Assembly: GCA_950295325.1 (NCBI GenBank)
Contig: OX485807.1
Coordinates: 40,952,440-41,016,439 of the forward strand
From: Polytrichum commune
Lineage: Eukaryota; Streptophyta; Polytrichopsida; Polytrichales; Polytrichaceae
Length of the DNA stretch: 64,000 bases
Reading direction: 5' to 3'
The translations under genes were made by a program, and so were the position numbers. Shown here in pieces: positions 27,279 through 37,674 of this stretch; within the stretch, counting starts at the first letter, position 1; each line of letters begins with the position of its first letter. The notes beneath the pieces were generated by a model. It saw only the letters and a program-made list of their open reading frames with translations. It had not been told where the DNA came from and did no database searches.

Positions 27279-27871
27279 GGGGGCGGTTTACACCGTGGAC
27301 CATGACGTCGTCCCAAGGCCTTCTAAAATTTGTGATTGGCTGTTGAATTCGTCCCGGGACCACTTCGGTTTACACCAAGGAAAAAGATGTCAGAGCGATC
27401 ATGAAGTGTTTTAGGTTCTCAAAAGACATATTTTGACAAAAGACATATTTTGAGGGTTACATTATCCATTGACATGGTCCAACGGGTTTTGCGGTGGGAG
27501 AGGCAAAAGAGGTGCTCTAGTAGGAAAAGGCAAGGGCCCATGGCAAAGAAATGTTGTTATAATAAATTGTTGATGAATTTTTGTTTTATTTTATTTTATT
27601 TTTTGGGGGAAGAGAAGATGAAGACAAGAGAAGACAAGAGAATGGTCAAACTTGACCTTTTTCCCCCTTTCAAAGCTTCCTTTTTGGGGCATATATTAAA
27701 AAGAATCAACACATTTGTTTTTTGGTGCATGGTCAATCCTCTTGGTCCACGTTTGGTTTACACCTAGTGAGGGGCCCAAAGGCTTTGTAAATTGATTTTT
27801 AGAGAAACAAGACCATAGAAGTTGGACTATGGAAAAGGCCATCCTTCATGGTCCATGGTGTAAACCGGCTC
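27279..27871. mobile_element. MITE family B, second copy, inverted relative to the first
   Basis: The ends GGGGGCGGTTTACACCGTGG and CCATGGTGTAAACCGGCTC are inverted repeats. The interior block with GGGGCATATATTAAAAAG and GGTGCATGGTCA is the reverse complement of 1580-1640. The flank on the right is TAA. The left flank ATA is degenerate. Confidence 0.75.
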
Positions 27872-28045
27872 TAAACTTAAGTTTAATGACCTATTATTAC
27901 TAAGCAATGTGCGTTTGTTATGTGGGCCTTGAGAATTTAACCATGGGATGCACAAATCTTGCACAAGGAGACTTAGATTTAGACTGAGCTCCCAACATCT
28001 CATGTTTATATTCTTAGGGCTCACAATTGCTTAGTAATATTATGG

Positions 28046-28417
28046 AGGTACTAGCATGTGTTATTTGGTTACTTTCCTTGATCGGACTGCTACGTTTGAT
28101 TGGTCTGTGGTTTGGTGAGGATAAAAGAACATCTAGCATGTAGACACATGTGTAAAAGAGATTGGACTCGGTCTTTAAGTTGTATTAACCATTACACACT
28201 TGATAGTGAACACAATTGGGAGGACCTATGTATTCACTCAAGAACTTAACAAACATGCACTTTCAATATCCACAATAGAATAAGAGGAAGTCCAAATGTC
28301 AACCCATTTTTTTTCTTTTACTGATGCTTCATCATAGGTTTGCTAATGCAACACAAGTTTCATTGTGTATGTCTCGTTGCTAGAAGTGGAAGAACAAAAT
28401 TGAAAACTAACTGAATA

Positions 28418-28423
<6 letters not shown>
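28046..28423. mobile_element. MITE family C copy with eroded termini
   Basis: The interior is clearly collinear with 49432-49808, including ATAGTGAACACAATTGGGAG, CAAACATGCACTTTC and TTTGCTAATGCAACAC. The left end GTGTTATTTGGTTAC and right end TGAATAACACC are kept, but the outermost bases are lost. A GA microsatellite follows directly at 28423-28448. Confidence 0.7.

Positions 28424-28448
<25 letters not shown>
28423..28448. repeat. (GA)n microsatellite at the end of a family C MITE
   Basis: About 13 GA repeats that begin exactly where the MITE terminus AACACC stops. Confidence 0.9.
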
Positions 28449-28679
28449 TCACATACAATGTACCTCTCATTCATCCAAACAAAAGCCTTGAAATAGTATA
28501 TAGCACGGAGGTTGCTTCTAAACTTGATTTGACACCGGGATTACCATTAAAGACCCCAAATTAGTGTACTCGAGGTCGTTTCATATGAATAGACAACAAA
28601 CATAAAGGGGGTCGAGTTTTGACGTTGGATGGATGAGAGGTATGCCAATATACAATAATATCCTCTCCCACATACCTTA

Positions 28680-29025
28680 GGCCCCACGGCACACATGAGA
28701 TTGAAGGCCCATGACCAATACATTTTAAAATCTCACATTGATAAAAAAAAAAAGGCAAAGACCTTCCAAGTTCACTTCACACTAAAAGGCGAAGACCCAA
28801 GGGCCTAAAGAAATTATTAAGGATGAAAAGGATGCATGAATTCCCTACATGGCAGATTATAAATAATGTTTCATGGTATGCTGGAATTTGTGTCAAGCCC
28901 ACCTCCAAGAGATAGGCGCGACACAATCACGGAAAATCCAACGTACCATGTCAACGCTATGACCTTTGGATGAGAAATCAAGGGCCATCACATTTACATG
29001 GTCACGATTGTGCGTGAAATGGCCC
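28680..29025. mobile_element. Tourist-like MITE, family A, diverged short copy
   Basis: Flanked by TTA at 28677-28679 and 29026-29028. The ends are degenerate forms of the family A terminus (GGCCCCACGGCACACATGAG and TGCGTGAAATGGCCC). The interior matches the copy at 26455-27034, including AGTTCACTTCACAC and CACCTCCAAGAG-like blocks. It is shorter than the full 500-580 bp copies. Confidence 0.75.
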
Positions 29026-29028
29026 TTA

Positions 29029-29522
29029 GGGTCATTTCACACACGAGCCGAGAGCCGTGACAATGAAATTGTGAGAGCCCAAAAGAAAGTGTCCGATGCC
29101 AAGACACCTCCAAAATCATGTAATGTGGTCATGGATCCTCAAGTGTAGTGTGAAGTCATATGTGACTGGGCCCTCAACCAAATGCTATTTCAATGACCCT
29201 CTATTCATGTGGATCCTCACACAAGATAAGATAGAATAAACCAACGGCTGTGAGCATTTGGAGTGCCATTGTCACCCGGTTTTGTGTTAGGCCTACCTCC
29301 AAGAGGTGGTTTTTGAAAATAGTCCAAGTGACCATGAAACATGATCCATTCGATGCCATGTAGGAATCCATGTAGACTTTACATCCATCTTGCATTCACA
29401 TACTCCATTGATCCCTCAAGTGTAGTGTCAAGCGAACTTGGACCGGTACCACCTTTTTCCACCGATGAGAGTGCTTGGAGTGTAATGGTCACGGGCTCTC
29501 CGTCTCATGTGTGAAGTGGCCC
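29029..29522. mobile_element. Tourist-like MITE, family A (GGGCCACTTCACACAC ends)
   Basis: The left end is GGGTCATTTCACACACGAGC and the right end is the reverse complement of GGGCCACTTCACACATGAG. TTA flanks both sides (29026-29028 and 29523-29525). The interior matches the copies at 1-261 and 43433-43933, the latter in opposite orientation. It abuts another family A copy on the left and the palindromic MITE on the right with no extra bases except TTA. Confidence 0.87.
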
Positions 29523-29525
29523 TTA

Positions 29526-30042
29526 GGGCATCTGTAGTGGATCTAGGTAAAGCTCACTGCAAACCAAAACCTATCTTTTGACTGACCTAAAATTAGAAAC
29601 TGAAATTACCATCATTAGAAGCACACCTAAATAAACGTGAGATATTTCTCAAGAAAAAAGAATTGTAAAAATTTGACGTAGGTGAAATCCCTCATTGAAA
29701 ACACCACATTTTCAAAATTTAGAGGGAGTACACCAAATCTTGCTTTAAAATGGAAAGATCCTCCCACACTCCCTCCAAATTTTTGACATTTAGAGGGAGT
29801 GTGGGAGGATCTTTCCATTTTTAAGCAAGATTTGGTGCACTCCCTCTAAATTTTGAAAATGTGGTGTTTTCAATGAGGGATTTCACCTACGTCAAATTTT
29901 TACAATTCTTTTTTCTTGAGAAATATCTCACGTTTATTTAGGTGTGCTTCTAATGATGGTAATTTCAGTTTCTAATTTTAGGTCAGTCAAAAGATAGGTT
30001 TTGGTTTGCAGTGAGCTTTACCTAGATCCACTACAGATGCCC
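29526..30042. mobile_element. 517 bp near-perfect palindromic Tourist-like MITE
   Basis: The element begins GGGCATCTGTAGTGGATC and ends with its reverse complement. TTA is present at 29523-29525 and 30043-30045. The two arms of about 258 bp, centred near 29784, match almost base for base, with only a few mismatches seen. The outer bases GGGCATCTG are shared with the autonomous Harbinger element that starts 140 bp downstream. It has no coding capacity, and its transcripts would fold into one long hairpin. Confidence 0.9.
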
Positions 30043-30591
30043 TTAGTAGTAACTTCTTACTTTGGGAGCTTGTTGTAATTTAGAATACAAGGGGGCCCCA
30101 TGTGTAATAATGAGGGAAATCGGGTGGGCAATGGGCCTTCTTAGGTGGATTGGCAAACATAGTGGGACAAGCAAATCCCTTAGGGCATCTGCAGTCGGCT
30201 CACGGCAAAGGGTCCCAGCAACGGGCATTGACGCGGGCACTTAATTTGGAGGGAGGGCCGTGCCGGGAGGGCCGCCCAGTCGGCGCCCTGCAAGGGCCCC
30301 CTGTATGCGCGCGGGAAGGGTATTGGGTGGGGCCACCGCGGTGGGTGGCAAGCCTGCGTGGCCTGCCAGTTGGCCATAGTTTTGTGTGAGCTTGTTATCC
30401 TGAAACCGGAGCACTCCAGTAGCTGATCACCCGAAACCAGAGTTGAAAGGGCCAGAGCTGCAAGCTTTTTCGAAGCTGTTGAATTATCGTTTGAGATTGT
30501 AGGGCATGTGTGGCGATTTGTTATTGAGGGGAGTGTATTTTGTGTGGTTTTAGGGTTAGGACTTGTAAATCTTTCTTGTTGGGAAGGTGTC

Positions 30592-31896
30592 ATGGATAGT
30601 TGGGAGGATGAGCTTGAGAGAAACTTATGTTTTGATTTAGGGTTTGAAGAAGACATGGAGGATGAATTTGAGAATGAGCTATTCATGCAGATGGTTGATG
30701 TTGTGTCATCTGAAATTTTGGGGCAATGTAGTTCTACTCCCGTGGTTCGTGGGAGTGTACCTGGAAGGAAGAATGTGTTTTGTGATAGGGAAACCTATCA
30801 TAATTTGTTGGTGACTGATTATTTTTCGGACAACCCGACTTATGGACCTAGCGTGTTTAGGAGACGGTTTAGGATGCGGAGGGAGGTGTTCTTGAGGATT
30901 GTGGATGCGGTTGGCAATTTTGATCCATGGTTTTTGCAAAAACTGGATGCTTGTGGACGCTTGAGCTTATCACCGTTGCAAAAGTGTACTGCTGCACTTC
31001 GCATGCTTGCATACGGTTCGGGTGCAGATGCAACCGATGAATATTGTAGGTTGGGTGAGTCCACTGCCCAAGAGTGTATGAGGAGGTTTTGTGTGGCTAT
31101 AAGGGGTTGTTTTGAGTCTACATACTTGAGAGAACCATCTAGGGACGATTTGGTTTTGCAAATGAGTATCAATGAGAACCGGGGGTTTCCAGGGATGTTT
31201 GGTAGTTTAGATTGCATGCACTGGAATTGGAAGAATTGCCCCGTTGCATGGCAAGGGCAATTCCAAGACAAGGACAAGAACAGGAGCATTATATTGGAGG
31301 CAGTCGCTGACCAGAGTCTATGGATTTGGCATGCCTTCTTTGGGTTGCCAGGGGGAAACAACGACATTAATGTGTTAGACCGTTCCCCTTTTTTGTTGAA
31401 GATGTTGCGGGGTCCTGGGCAAGACCTCACATTCGAGGTAAACGGCCATGTCTACTCCCGGTATTACGTGCTCACTGATGGGATTTATCCACCTTGGTCT
31501 TGTTTTGTGCACCCAATTCATGAGCCTCAAGGTGAGATGAAGCAGCATTTTACAAAGTGCCAGGAGGGTGCTAGGAAGGATGTTGAGCGGGCATTTGGCG
31601 TTTTACAGTCTCGATGGGACATCATCAAAAATCCAGTGCGGCATTGGGATCTAGGTGTCATCACGAACATCATGATCGCTTGCATCATTATGCATAACAT
31701 GATTATAGAGGATGAGCGTGATTTAGGCCTAGAGCCTCTTGTTGATCTTGGAGCTCCAGTGGCAATTACCCCTTCCCCCTTCACATTCTATGATTTGCAA
31801 AGTGGGACTAGAGAGATAGAGAATGTACAGTCCCATTTTGCATTGAGAAATGATTTGATTGACCACCTTTGGATGTTGAGAGGACGTGCTAGGTGA
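30592..31896 (+). CDS. PIF/Harbinger DDE transposase (HARBI1-like nuclease, plant transposon protein family)
   Basis: Single-exon reading frame of 434 aa that acts as the nuclease for cut-and-paste transposition at TTA sites. An acidic N-terminus is followed by an FRRRFRM...VFLRIVDAV segment typical of the family. The catalytic triad is visible: Asp207 in GSLDCMHW, Asp296 in LTDGIYP and Glu332 in DVERAFGVLQ. FGLPGGNNDINVL and the C-terminal IIMHNMIIEDE block also match the family. An in-frame ATG lies upstream at 30508 and would add 28 hydrophobic residues. The start at 30592 is preferred because the acidic MDSWEDELE sequence resembles other family N-termini. It lies about 400 bp inside the left terminus and is transcribed toward the accessory gene. 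There are no internal stops and all catalytic residues are present, so it may be recent or active. Confidence 0.93.
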   Translation: MDSWEDELERNLCFDLGFEEDMEDEFENELFMQMVDVVSSEILGQCSSTPVVRGSVPGRKNVFCDRETYHNLLVTDYFSDNPTYGPSVFRRRFRMRREVFLRIVDAVGNFDPWFLQKLDACGRLSLSPLQKCTAALRMLAYGSGADATDEYCRLGESTAQECMRRFCVAIRGCFESTYLREPSRDDLVLQMSINENRGFPGMFGSLDCMHWNWKNCPVAWQGQFQDKDKNRSIILEAVADQSLWIWHAFFGLPGGNNDINVLDRSPFLLKMLRGPGQDLTFEVNGHVYSRYYVLTDGIYPPWSCFVHPIHEPQGEMKQHFTKCQEGARKDVERAFGVLQSRWDIIKNPVRHWDLGVITNIMIACIIMHNMIIEDERDLGLEPLVDLGAPVAITPSPFTFYDLQSGTREIENVQSHFALRNDLIDHLWMLRGRAR

Positions 31897-32276
31897 ACTT
31901 AATTTGTAATGCAATATAGGATTGGATATAATGAAGCTATAGAGTTGGCTTAGCAAAGACCCTCAAGAAATGATTGCAAATCAGAGAGCTTCATGATGTG
32001 AATCTGTGCAGTCTCTTCTTGTGTATAATCTTATTCTAGCAAAGAAAACACTTGCCCATGTACTTCCAATATGTTGGACTTCATGGGTTTGAACAATATT
32101 GATCGAGTGGAAGAATTCCGTAGCTGTGACCTTTGTCATGAAAGAGAGTAAAGGCTCAACGGTAATCTTAGTGACCAACATGATGAACTGCTCACATGTC
32201 GATTTTAGATTCTTTTCGAGTTTCTTCTTTCCATCAATGTGATAGCCAATCACACTGTTTGTTCATTTTTATGCGT

Positions 32277-32466
32277 GAAATCAAGTTCTTTGTGTGTCAC
32301 TGATAAGATTATATGAAATCAAGTTCTTTGTGTGTCACTGATAAGATTATATGAAATCAAGTTCTTTGTGTGTCACTGATAAGATTATATGAAATCAAGT
32401 TCTTTGTGTGTCACTGATAAGATTATATGAAATCAAGTTCTTTGTGTGTCATTCATAAGTCTATAT
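32277..32466. repeat. 38 bp tandem repeat, 5 copies, inside the Harbinger element
   Basis: The unit begins GAAATCAAGTTCTTTGTGTG and repeats at 32277, 32315, 32353, 32391 and 32429. The first four copies are essentially identical, and the fifth differs near its end (ATTCATAAGTC for ACTGATAAGAT). A truncated sixth start follows at 32467. It lies between the 3' ends of the two transposon genes. Confidence 0.95.
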
Positions 32467-32499
32467 GAAATCAAGCAAATGAAACAAATAGAGTGCAGT

Positions 32500-32840
32500 A
32501 AAGATTTCAGGCTACAAAAAGTCTATCAAACATTTCAGTACATTTCACAGTCTAGCAAAGGTTACAGGCTACACCATTCGGCTGCAGATTGCAGAGTCTA
32601 AAAACATTCGGGTGCACATTTCAGAGTCTATAATGATTTCAGCAGATTTCAGAGTGTAGCCATACAGGCTACATATCAACAGATTTCATAGTCTATCAGA
32701 TTTCACAGGCTACATGATATCACCAGATTTCAGACCCTAGCACAGTTCGCAGTCTACTACATTTGAACAAATTTCAGACTCTACCAGCTTTCACAGGCCA
32801 CAACAATACAGCAGATTGCAGAAATTCAGAGGCTAGTGAA
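32500..32840. repeat. Degenerate array of TTTCAGAGTCTA-like motifs in the Harbinger element
   Basis: A short motif of the form TTTCA(C/G)AG(T/G)CTA, alternating with a variant ACAGGCTAC, recurs about every 20-40 bp through this stretch, for example near 32543, 32594, 32628 and 32688. It lies just beyond the stop codon of the accessory gene. It could be decayed tandem DNA or a cluster of protein-binding sites. Confidence 0.65.
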
Positions 32841-32870
32841 GAATGCAGAAAGTTGAGATAAAATACACTG

Positions 32871-34354
32871 TCATTGAGAGTAGAAATGGGCATTTAGGTT
32901 TAGACCTTGTCCAAAGTTTCTGTACACATATTCTTGACCTCCTAGAATCACATTGGGATTTCCATCCACTGCACTTGAGTTTTCTACACTATACAATCCT
33001 TGAGGGTGAGAGCTGGCTACACTTCTATGTGTTTGGTAATTAGATTGAATGCTTGGTGCTTGAGATTGGTGTTGGGTGTTTGGGATGATCCCTGAATCCT
33101 CCCAGTAGTCACCTTGGGAATCATCTGCAAAAGAGCACAGCCGAATAAGAAATCCAAAAAAAAAACAAAACAAAACCAGCAGAAAAGAATTCTGCTGGTC
33201 TCCCGAGCGGCCAGTACCTCAAGAATGCAGAAATCCCTGAAGCCTGTAAACCCCTAAAGATTGCAAAAATCCTTACCTGGCAATGAAGGAGGTGCCACCG
33301 GAGGAGGACTCGGAATTCTCGGCGAGGGAGCTGTCGATTCGGGCACAGGAGCAGGAATTCTCGGCGAGGGAGCTGTCTGTGCGGTTACAGGAGCGGCGTT
33401 CGTCGGTGCAGTCCTCGGTCGTTTCCCCCGAAGCCCATCTGCCTCCTGCTCCAGCATGAGCCTATCATGCTCCACCCTCTCCTGGTCGGCCACCCTCTTC
33501 TCCGCATCAATTCGGCGCCTTATCCTCTCCAATTCTTCGGAGCGTCGAAGCTCGAAGTATTCTCTGGCGCCTTGGTCCAACTCATCCAGGTTCATTTTGA
33601 ACAATGCCATCGCCGAGTGGTCCTGCATTGCCTCCGCCTTCCGCATGTTGGCGGCGGCCATTTGTTCAGTAGCCCTTGCCTGAGACTTCAAGATTGAGTC
33701 TCGGCGCCCAACCTCCACCAGGTCTTGCTTCGATGCCTTCTGGCCCCTGGGCCTCACCAACTCCCGGGCTGCGCTCTCTACACTACCAAAACCCTCCCCT
33801 TCGGCGCTGGCACCCTCCACAGCATCCCCCTCGACAACAGCAGCAGGCTGCGTGTGCACAACCGCTCTCCGGGCTGCCATAGCCACACCTCCCGGACTCC
33901 CCTCTCCACCGTGATTTCTCTTCTGGACGTCCAGAGGAGATTCCCACCACCTGGGCACCTCTTTCAACAAAGCCCAACAATGCAGGAAGGTGAATCCTTG
34001 TTGCTTGGGGTGTCTGTCTCTATAGTATTCCAATGCACGATCTAGCACATCCTCTAGTGAAGTGCCCGACTCTCTACAATCCAAAACCTGCTTGTACGCA
34101 CCACAAAACTTCGAGACATCATGCTTGATGCTCCCCCACTTGGTCTCTAGAGACCTTGAAGGTCGCAACGGACTCCCCCTTGCCTTCACGCGATTGAAGA
34201 GAGCAGTGATGCGCTCCCAGAATGCGGTGTTGCGTTGCCCATTTCCGCACACTGGATCCTGCGACACTGCCAAAAAACTCCTACACAAGCATGTCTCCTC
34301 CTCTGCTGTAAAGTTCTTCCCTTTCCTCACCCTTCCCGCTTCCAACCCTGCCAT
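32871..34354 (-). CDS. PIF/Harbinger Myb/trihelix-like accessory (DNA-binding) protein, one predicted intron
   Basis: Second protein of the element. In Harbinger systems this partner binds the element and helps bring in the transposase. Exon 1 is 34354-33277 and exon 2 is 33124-32871. The 152 bp intron has donor CCAG|GTAAGG and acceptor TTTTGCAG|AT, joins phase 1 in frame and gives 443 aa. Without splicing the protein would stop at 33254, just past the donor. Residues about 11-90 form a Myb/SANT-trihelix-like domain (KNFTAEEE, FWERITALFNRV, TKWGSIKHDV), followed by QGFTFLHCWALL, a NAM-associated C-terminal-like region, a charged coiled-coil stretch rich in Arg/Glu and a Pro-rich tail. The ORF also has Met codons at 34504, inside the terminal repeat, and at 34603, outside the element. 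The start at 34354 is chosen because it directly precedes the conserved domain, but 34504 cannot be excluded. Confidence 0.82.
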
Positions 34355-34550
34355 GCTGGCGTTGACTGAGTTTGAAGGGAGGAAAACTTCTCCCTCCACA
34401 GGTGCAAAATTTGGAGAGACCGGGAGCTCAATGGCGTCCCTCGGCAGTTTGGAGGGAGCTGTGCAGTGTCCGTTGGGAGGCCGTTTTCGCACCGGGCCCG
34501 CCATGCGCCGTTGGCGGGAGCCGTTGGCGAGCCGGCTGCAGATGCCCTTA

Positions 34551-37500
34551 TGGCTTGCACTCCAGCTCGGATTTCGCAATAAGGGGAAGAAGGGCCCAGC
34601 CATTGAAAGTCCCGGCTATTATTAACTACACATTGTCATATGTGGCCCACTACTATCTATAACGTGACCCACTTCTCCTATATACGAGGGTCAAATAGCA
34701 TGAGGGGGTGATGGAGGCCCAATGAATCCTCACATGGCATGATGGAAGTTGTTTATGTATATGTGAGCATATCGGGAGTAAAAGCGATGCAATTAAGGTA
34801 CACAATGACGGACCCTTATTTAGGGGCAAATAAGGAATCTCCGGGCATATATTCACCTCTTCCCGAGGTAGTTCTTATGAAAATTCGTCCAATTTGTCGT
34901 ATGATGGGCCATTGGTAGGCCGGGGCTAGCTAGACACCCCACCCTTTTTGATCTAGGCCCCACCAACATGATTCAAGGTGGAAAACGCAGTCAATTATAT
35001 TGTGTCTTGGATTTTGTGTCTTTACAAGTAATTGATTCTAGAATCAACATAAGAGACCCCAAAGTATTCTACATGAACTCATGTGGAGTAACGTTGTTCG
35101 AGGCCCGACTCGAAGAGGTGGGTGTATAGCCATGGCTGCACGTGGCATGATGAAAATTGTGTCTATGAGAGAAGTGTTCATGGAGTTGCCATACAAAACT
35201 TGTGCCTAAGATGGTGGGGGATTATCAAAGGTTAGCCACCGCTTCTCTTTGAATTGATTTTCATGTCCAACCCAAACTTGACCTTGTAGATATTTCATAG
35301 AGACCTTCATACATGTGTTAGCTGTCGAATCTAGAATGAAATATAATTAGAGCATGTAGTCCAATCTCATCGTAACAAATGTAGTATTTAATGCCATTCC
35401 TAACTACAACCCTTGCCACATACCGCTCAAATAAACTTTCAACTAAGAAGAGTGGCTTTGTAAGGTCCACAAACTTTAAGCACATATTCTCTGAGATTTT
35501 AAACCATATCCTACTTTGAGATGGCAAAAAACCGACATAGGAATTGGCAAGCGATCTATCACTACACTGATTATCCCAATAAGTGTGTGTTGCTATTATG
35601 AATTACATAGTGCAATAATGTCTTCCTCACAAGTTCGATTTTTACTAACAAAAGTTCAATAGGTTGTTTGGACGTCGTAGAGTATAAATGACTTTGCTTG
35701 GTAGAATATTACATTCTCATCAAATAGTTATAGCATTGAATAACTCTGCATAGTAACACACACTAATTGGGTGCTTTTCATAATTTGATTTGGAACACTT
35801 TCAAACATAACATGACAAAAGAGATGGAACAAGAAGATAATTATACTCATGGGTCTCCACTTGAGTAACTCAATGCTATAACTATTTGAGTAACTCTGTT
35901 AGATAGTTATAGCATTAAAAAATAACTCAAATAACATTAAAAAATAAGGTCTAACATATTCATTGTAGATAAATTCTCCAAAAAAGTTCATATAATATAG
36001 GGGGTTCTAAAATAATGAAACATCTTTACATGTAAAATACCATCACATATAATGGCCTCATTTATCTAGTCAGTATATGTAAAATAGAGAGGAAACAATT
36101 ACTAGGGGTAGTGGGTCTAGGATAGGGTATGTGCCAGTGGATGAGAGGAGGATTTTTTAATTTTTTAATTTATTTTTTGGTAAGAAGAGAAATGTCCTTC
36201 ATGAAAAAAAATGTCACTTACATAACCCAAAAAAAAGGTGTAAGAGACAAAATGCAATGTAAGAAAAAAATTAACAATAGTTGGGCTCCGAGAAAGAAAA
36301 AAATGGGGTATAGTGAAACAAAATTGTTTGCTTGGGGTATAATGAAAAAAGGAAATATAAGTAAAATAGGGTATTTTTAAATGATTCCCAAAATTATAAT
36401 TATTGACATGGTGTATTAAAATACAAGCATTTACCTTTATTTTGAAAAATATCATATCTTGTAATCTTTTCTACAAGGTAAATAGCCCCCCAATAAATAA
36501 GTCATGAGCGCACATGTATGCAAAATATAAGAGGGAGTGAACCCCCCGAGAGATTCCACCTGGTGAAATCTACATTTTCACTAGAATTTGATGGGCAAGC
36601 GGCCTACATGGAACCCGATCCTTATCTAGTTGTTTTTTCTTTTCTTTGACATGTTGTTCAACTTCTACCCATGAGGTTTACATAACAAAGCTTGTGTGTT
36701 GGATTGGCAAATCTATGATAAAACATCATCAATTCTCATATTTAAAATTGGACCTATCTTGATTTAATTATGGTTATCGGAAGTGCATGTTTGTTGATTT
36801 TTTAGGTGAGTACATGGTTCCTCTAAATTATGTTCAATATTGAATGTGCAGTAGTTAATAATATTTGAAGACATATGCCAGTCTCTTTAAACACATGTCT
36901 TTATGGTGTTTGTTCTTGAATCTTCACCTAACAACAAACTAATCAAACACAGGTGTCCACTCCTGAAAATCAATCAAAAAAACATCCGTATACCTCAAAT
37001 TAAGTTGCGAGGAACATTTTTGGATGCTTACAACTTTCCTCCACACAAGTTTAGTACATATGCCATGAACAATTGCCCAAGGATGGTTTTAGGGTCGCTT
37101 TACACATGGGCTAGGATTCGTGACCATGAAAGTTTAAGAGCCTTTGAAAACGATCCAAAGGTTGTAACATAGTATTTGTATTCCTACTTCTCGACCAATC
37201 ACATAGAGTACACAAACCTATTTCTGTTAACTTAAGCGATTTCACATAAGCGTAGTACATGTGTGATATGTGGGTGACTTTCCATAGGTTTGCAAATTGA
37301 TATCACAAAATTTAAGAAAAAAAACACAATTTCTCTCCAGGTTTAAAATTGTTTAAAATTTCAAATGCAAGATTCTCTCCCACCCATAATCGCAACATAG
37401 GTCAACCTATTTCCGACAACTGGGAGATGAAAACTTGAGTACAATTAGTGCCCTTTTCAAGGAACCTAAATCCATGCTCTTTTAACTCACGTTTTCCGTC

Positions 37501-37674
37501 ACGCCAAATGTGATAGCTACATGTGTGATTCTCCACGATTTTCCCCATCATGCCCGAAAACGATGGCCATAGTAGAGGCGCCTATGCTTGCTCAAGACCC
37601 CATTAGCAACCTAAGGGTGTCGAAATTTCGATCAAACCGGGACCGGATTTTAACTAGGCCGGGACCAACCAACA
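34551..37674. other. Intergenic, no gene found beyond MITE copies
   Basis: Includes an A/T-rich low-complexity stretch at 36150-36460. Frames at 36129-36455 exist on both strands and reflect composition. Confidence 0.5.
35561..35775. mobile_element. Family D MITE copy
   Basis: Left end ACTACACTGATTATCCCAAT, right end CACACTAATTGGG. The interior TTTTTACTAACAAAAGTTC and GACTTTGCTTGGTAGAA match other copies in inverse order. Confidence 0.6.

Larger units (their letters stand above)
30183..34547. mobile_element. Complete PIF/Harbinger DNA transposon, two ORFs
   Basis: A 4365 bp element is flanked by TTA at 30180-30182 and 34548-34550, the classic 3 bp duplication of the superfamily. The ends are inverted repeats. 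Both begin GGGCATCTGCAG and stay recognisably similar for about 40 bp, although they have diverged after base 12. It contains a DDE transposase on + and a Myb/trihelix-like gene on -, arranged convergently. The 1 kb between their stop codons holds a 38 bp tandem array and a degenerate motif array. Both genes are open, so the element is potentially autonomous. Confidence 0.93.

Noticed and set aside
30180-30686. 168-codon minus-strand frame at the left end of the Harbinger element
   Set aside because: It overlaps the transposase start and the terminal repeat, runs past the element boundary and is Ser-rich low complexity.
32277-32466. Possible CRISPR array
   Set aside because: Units are directly tandem with no unique spacers, and the DNA is eukaryotic.
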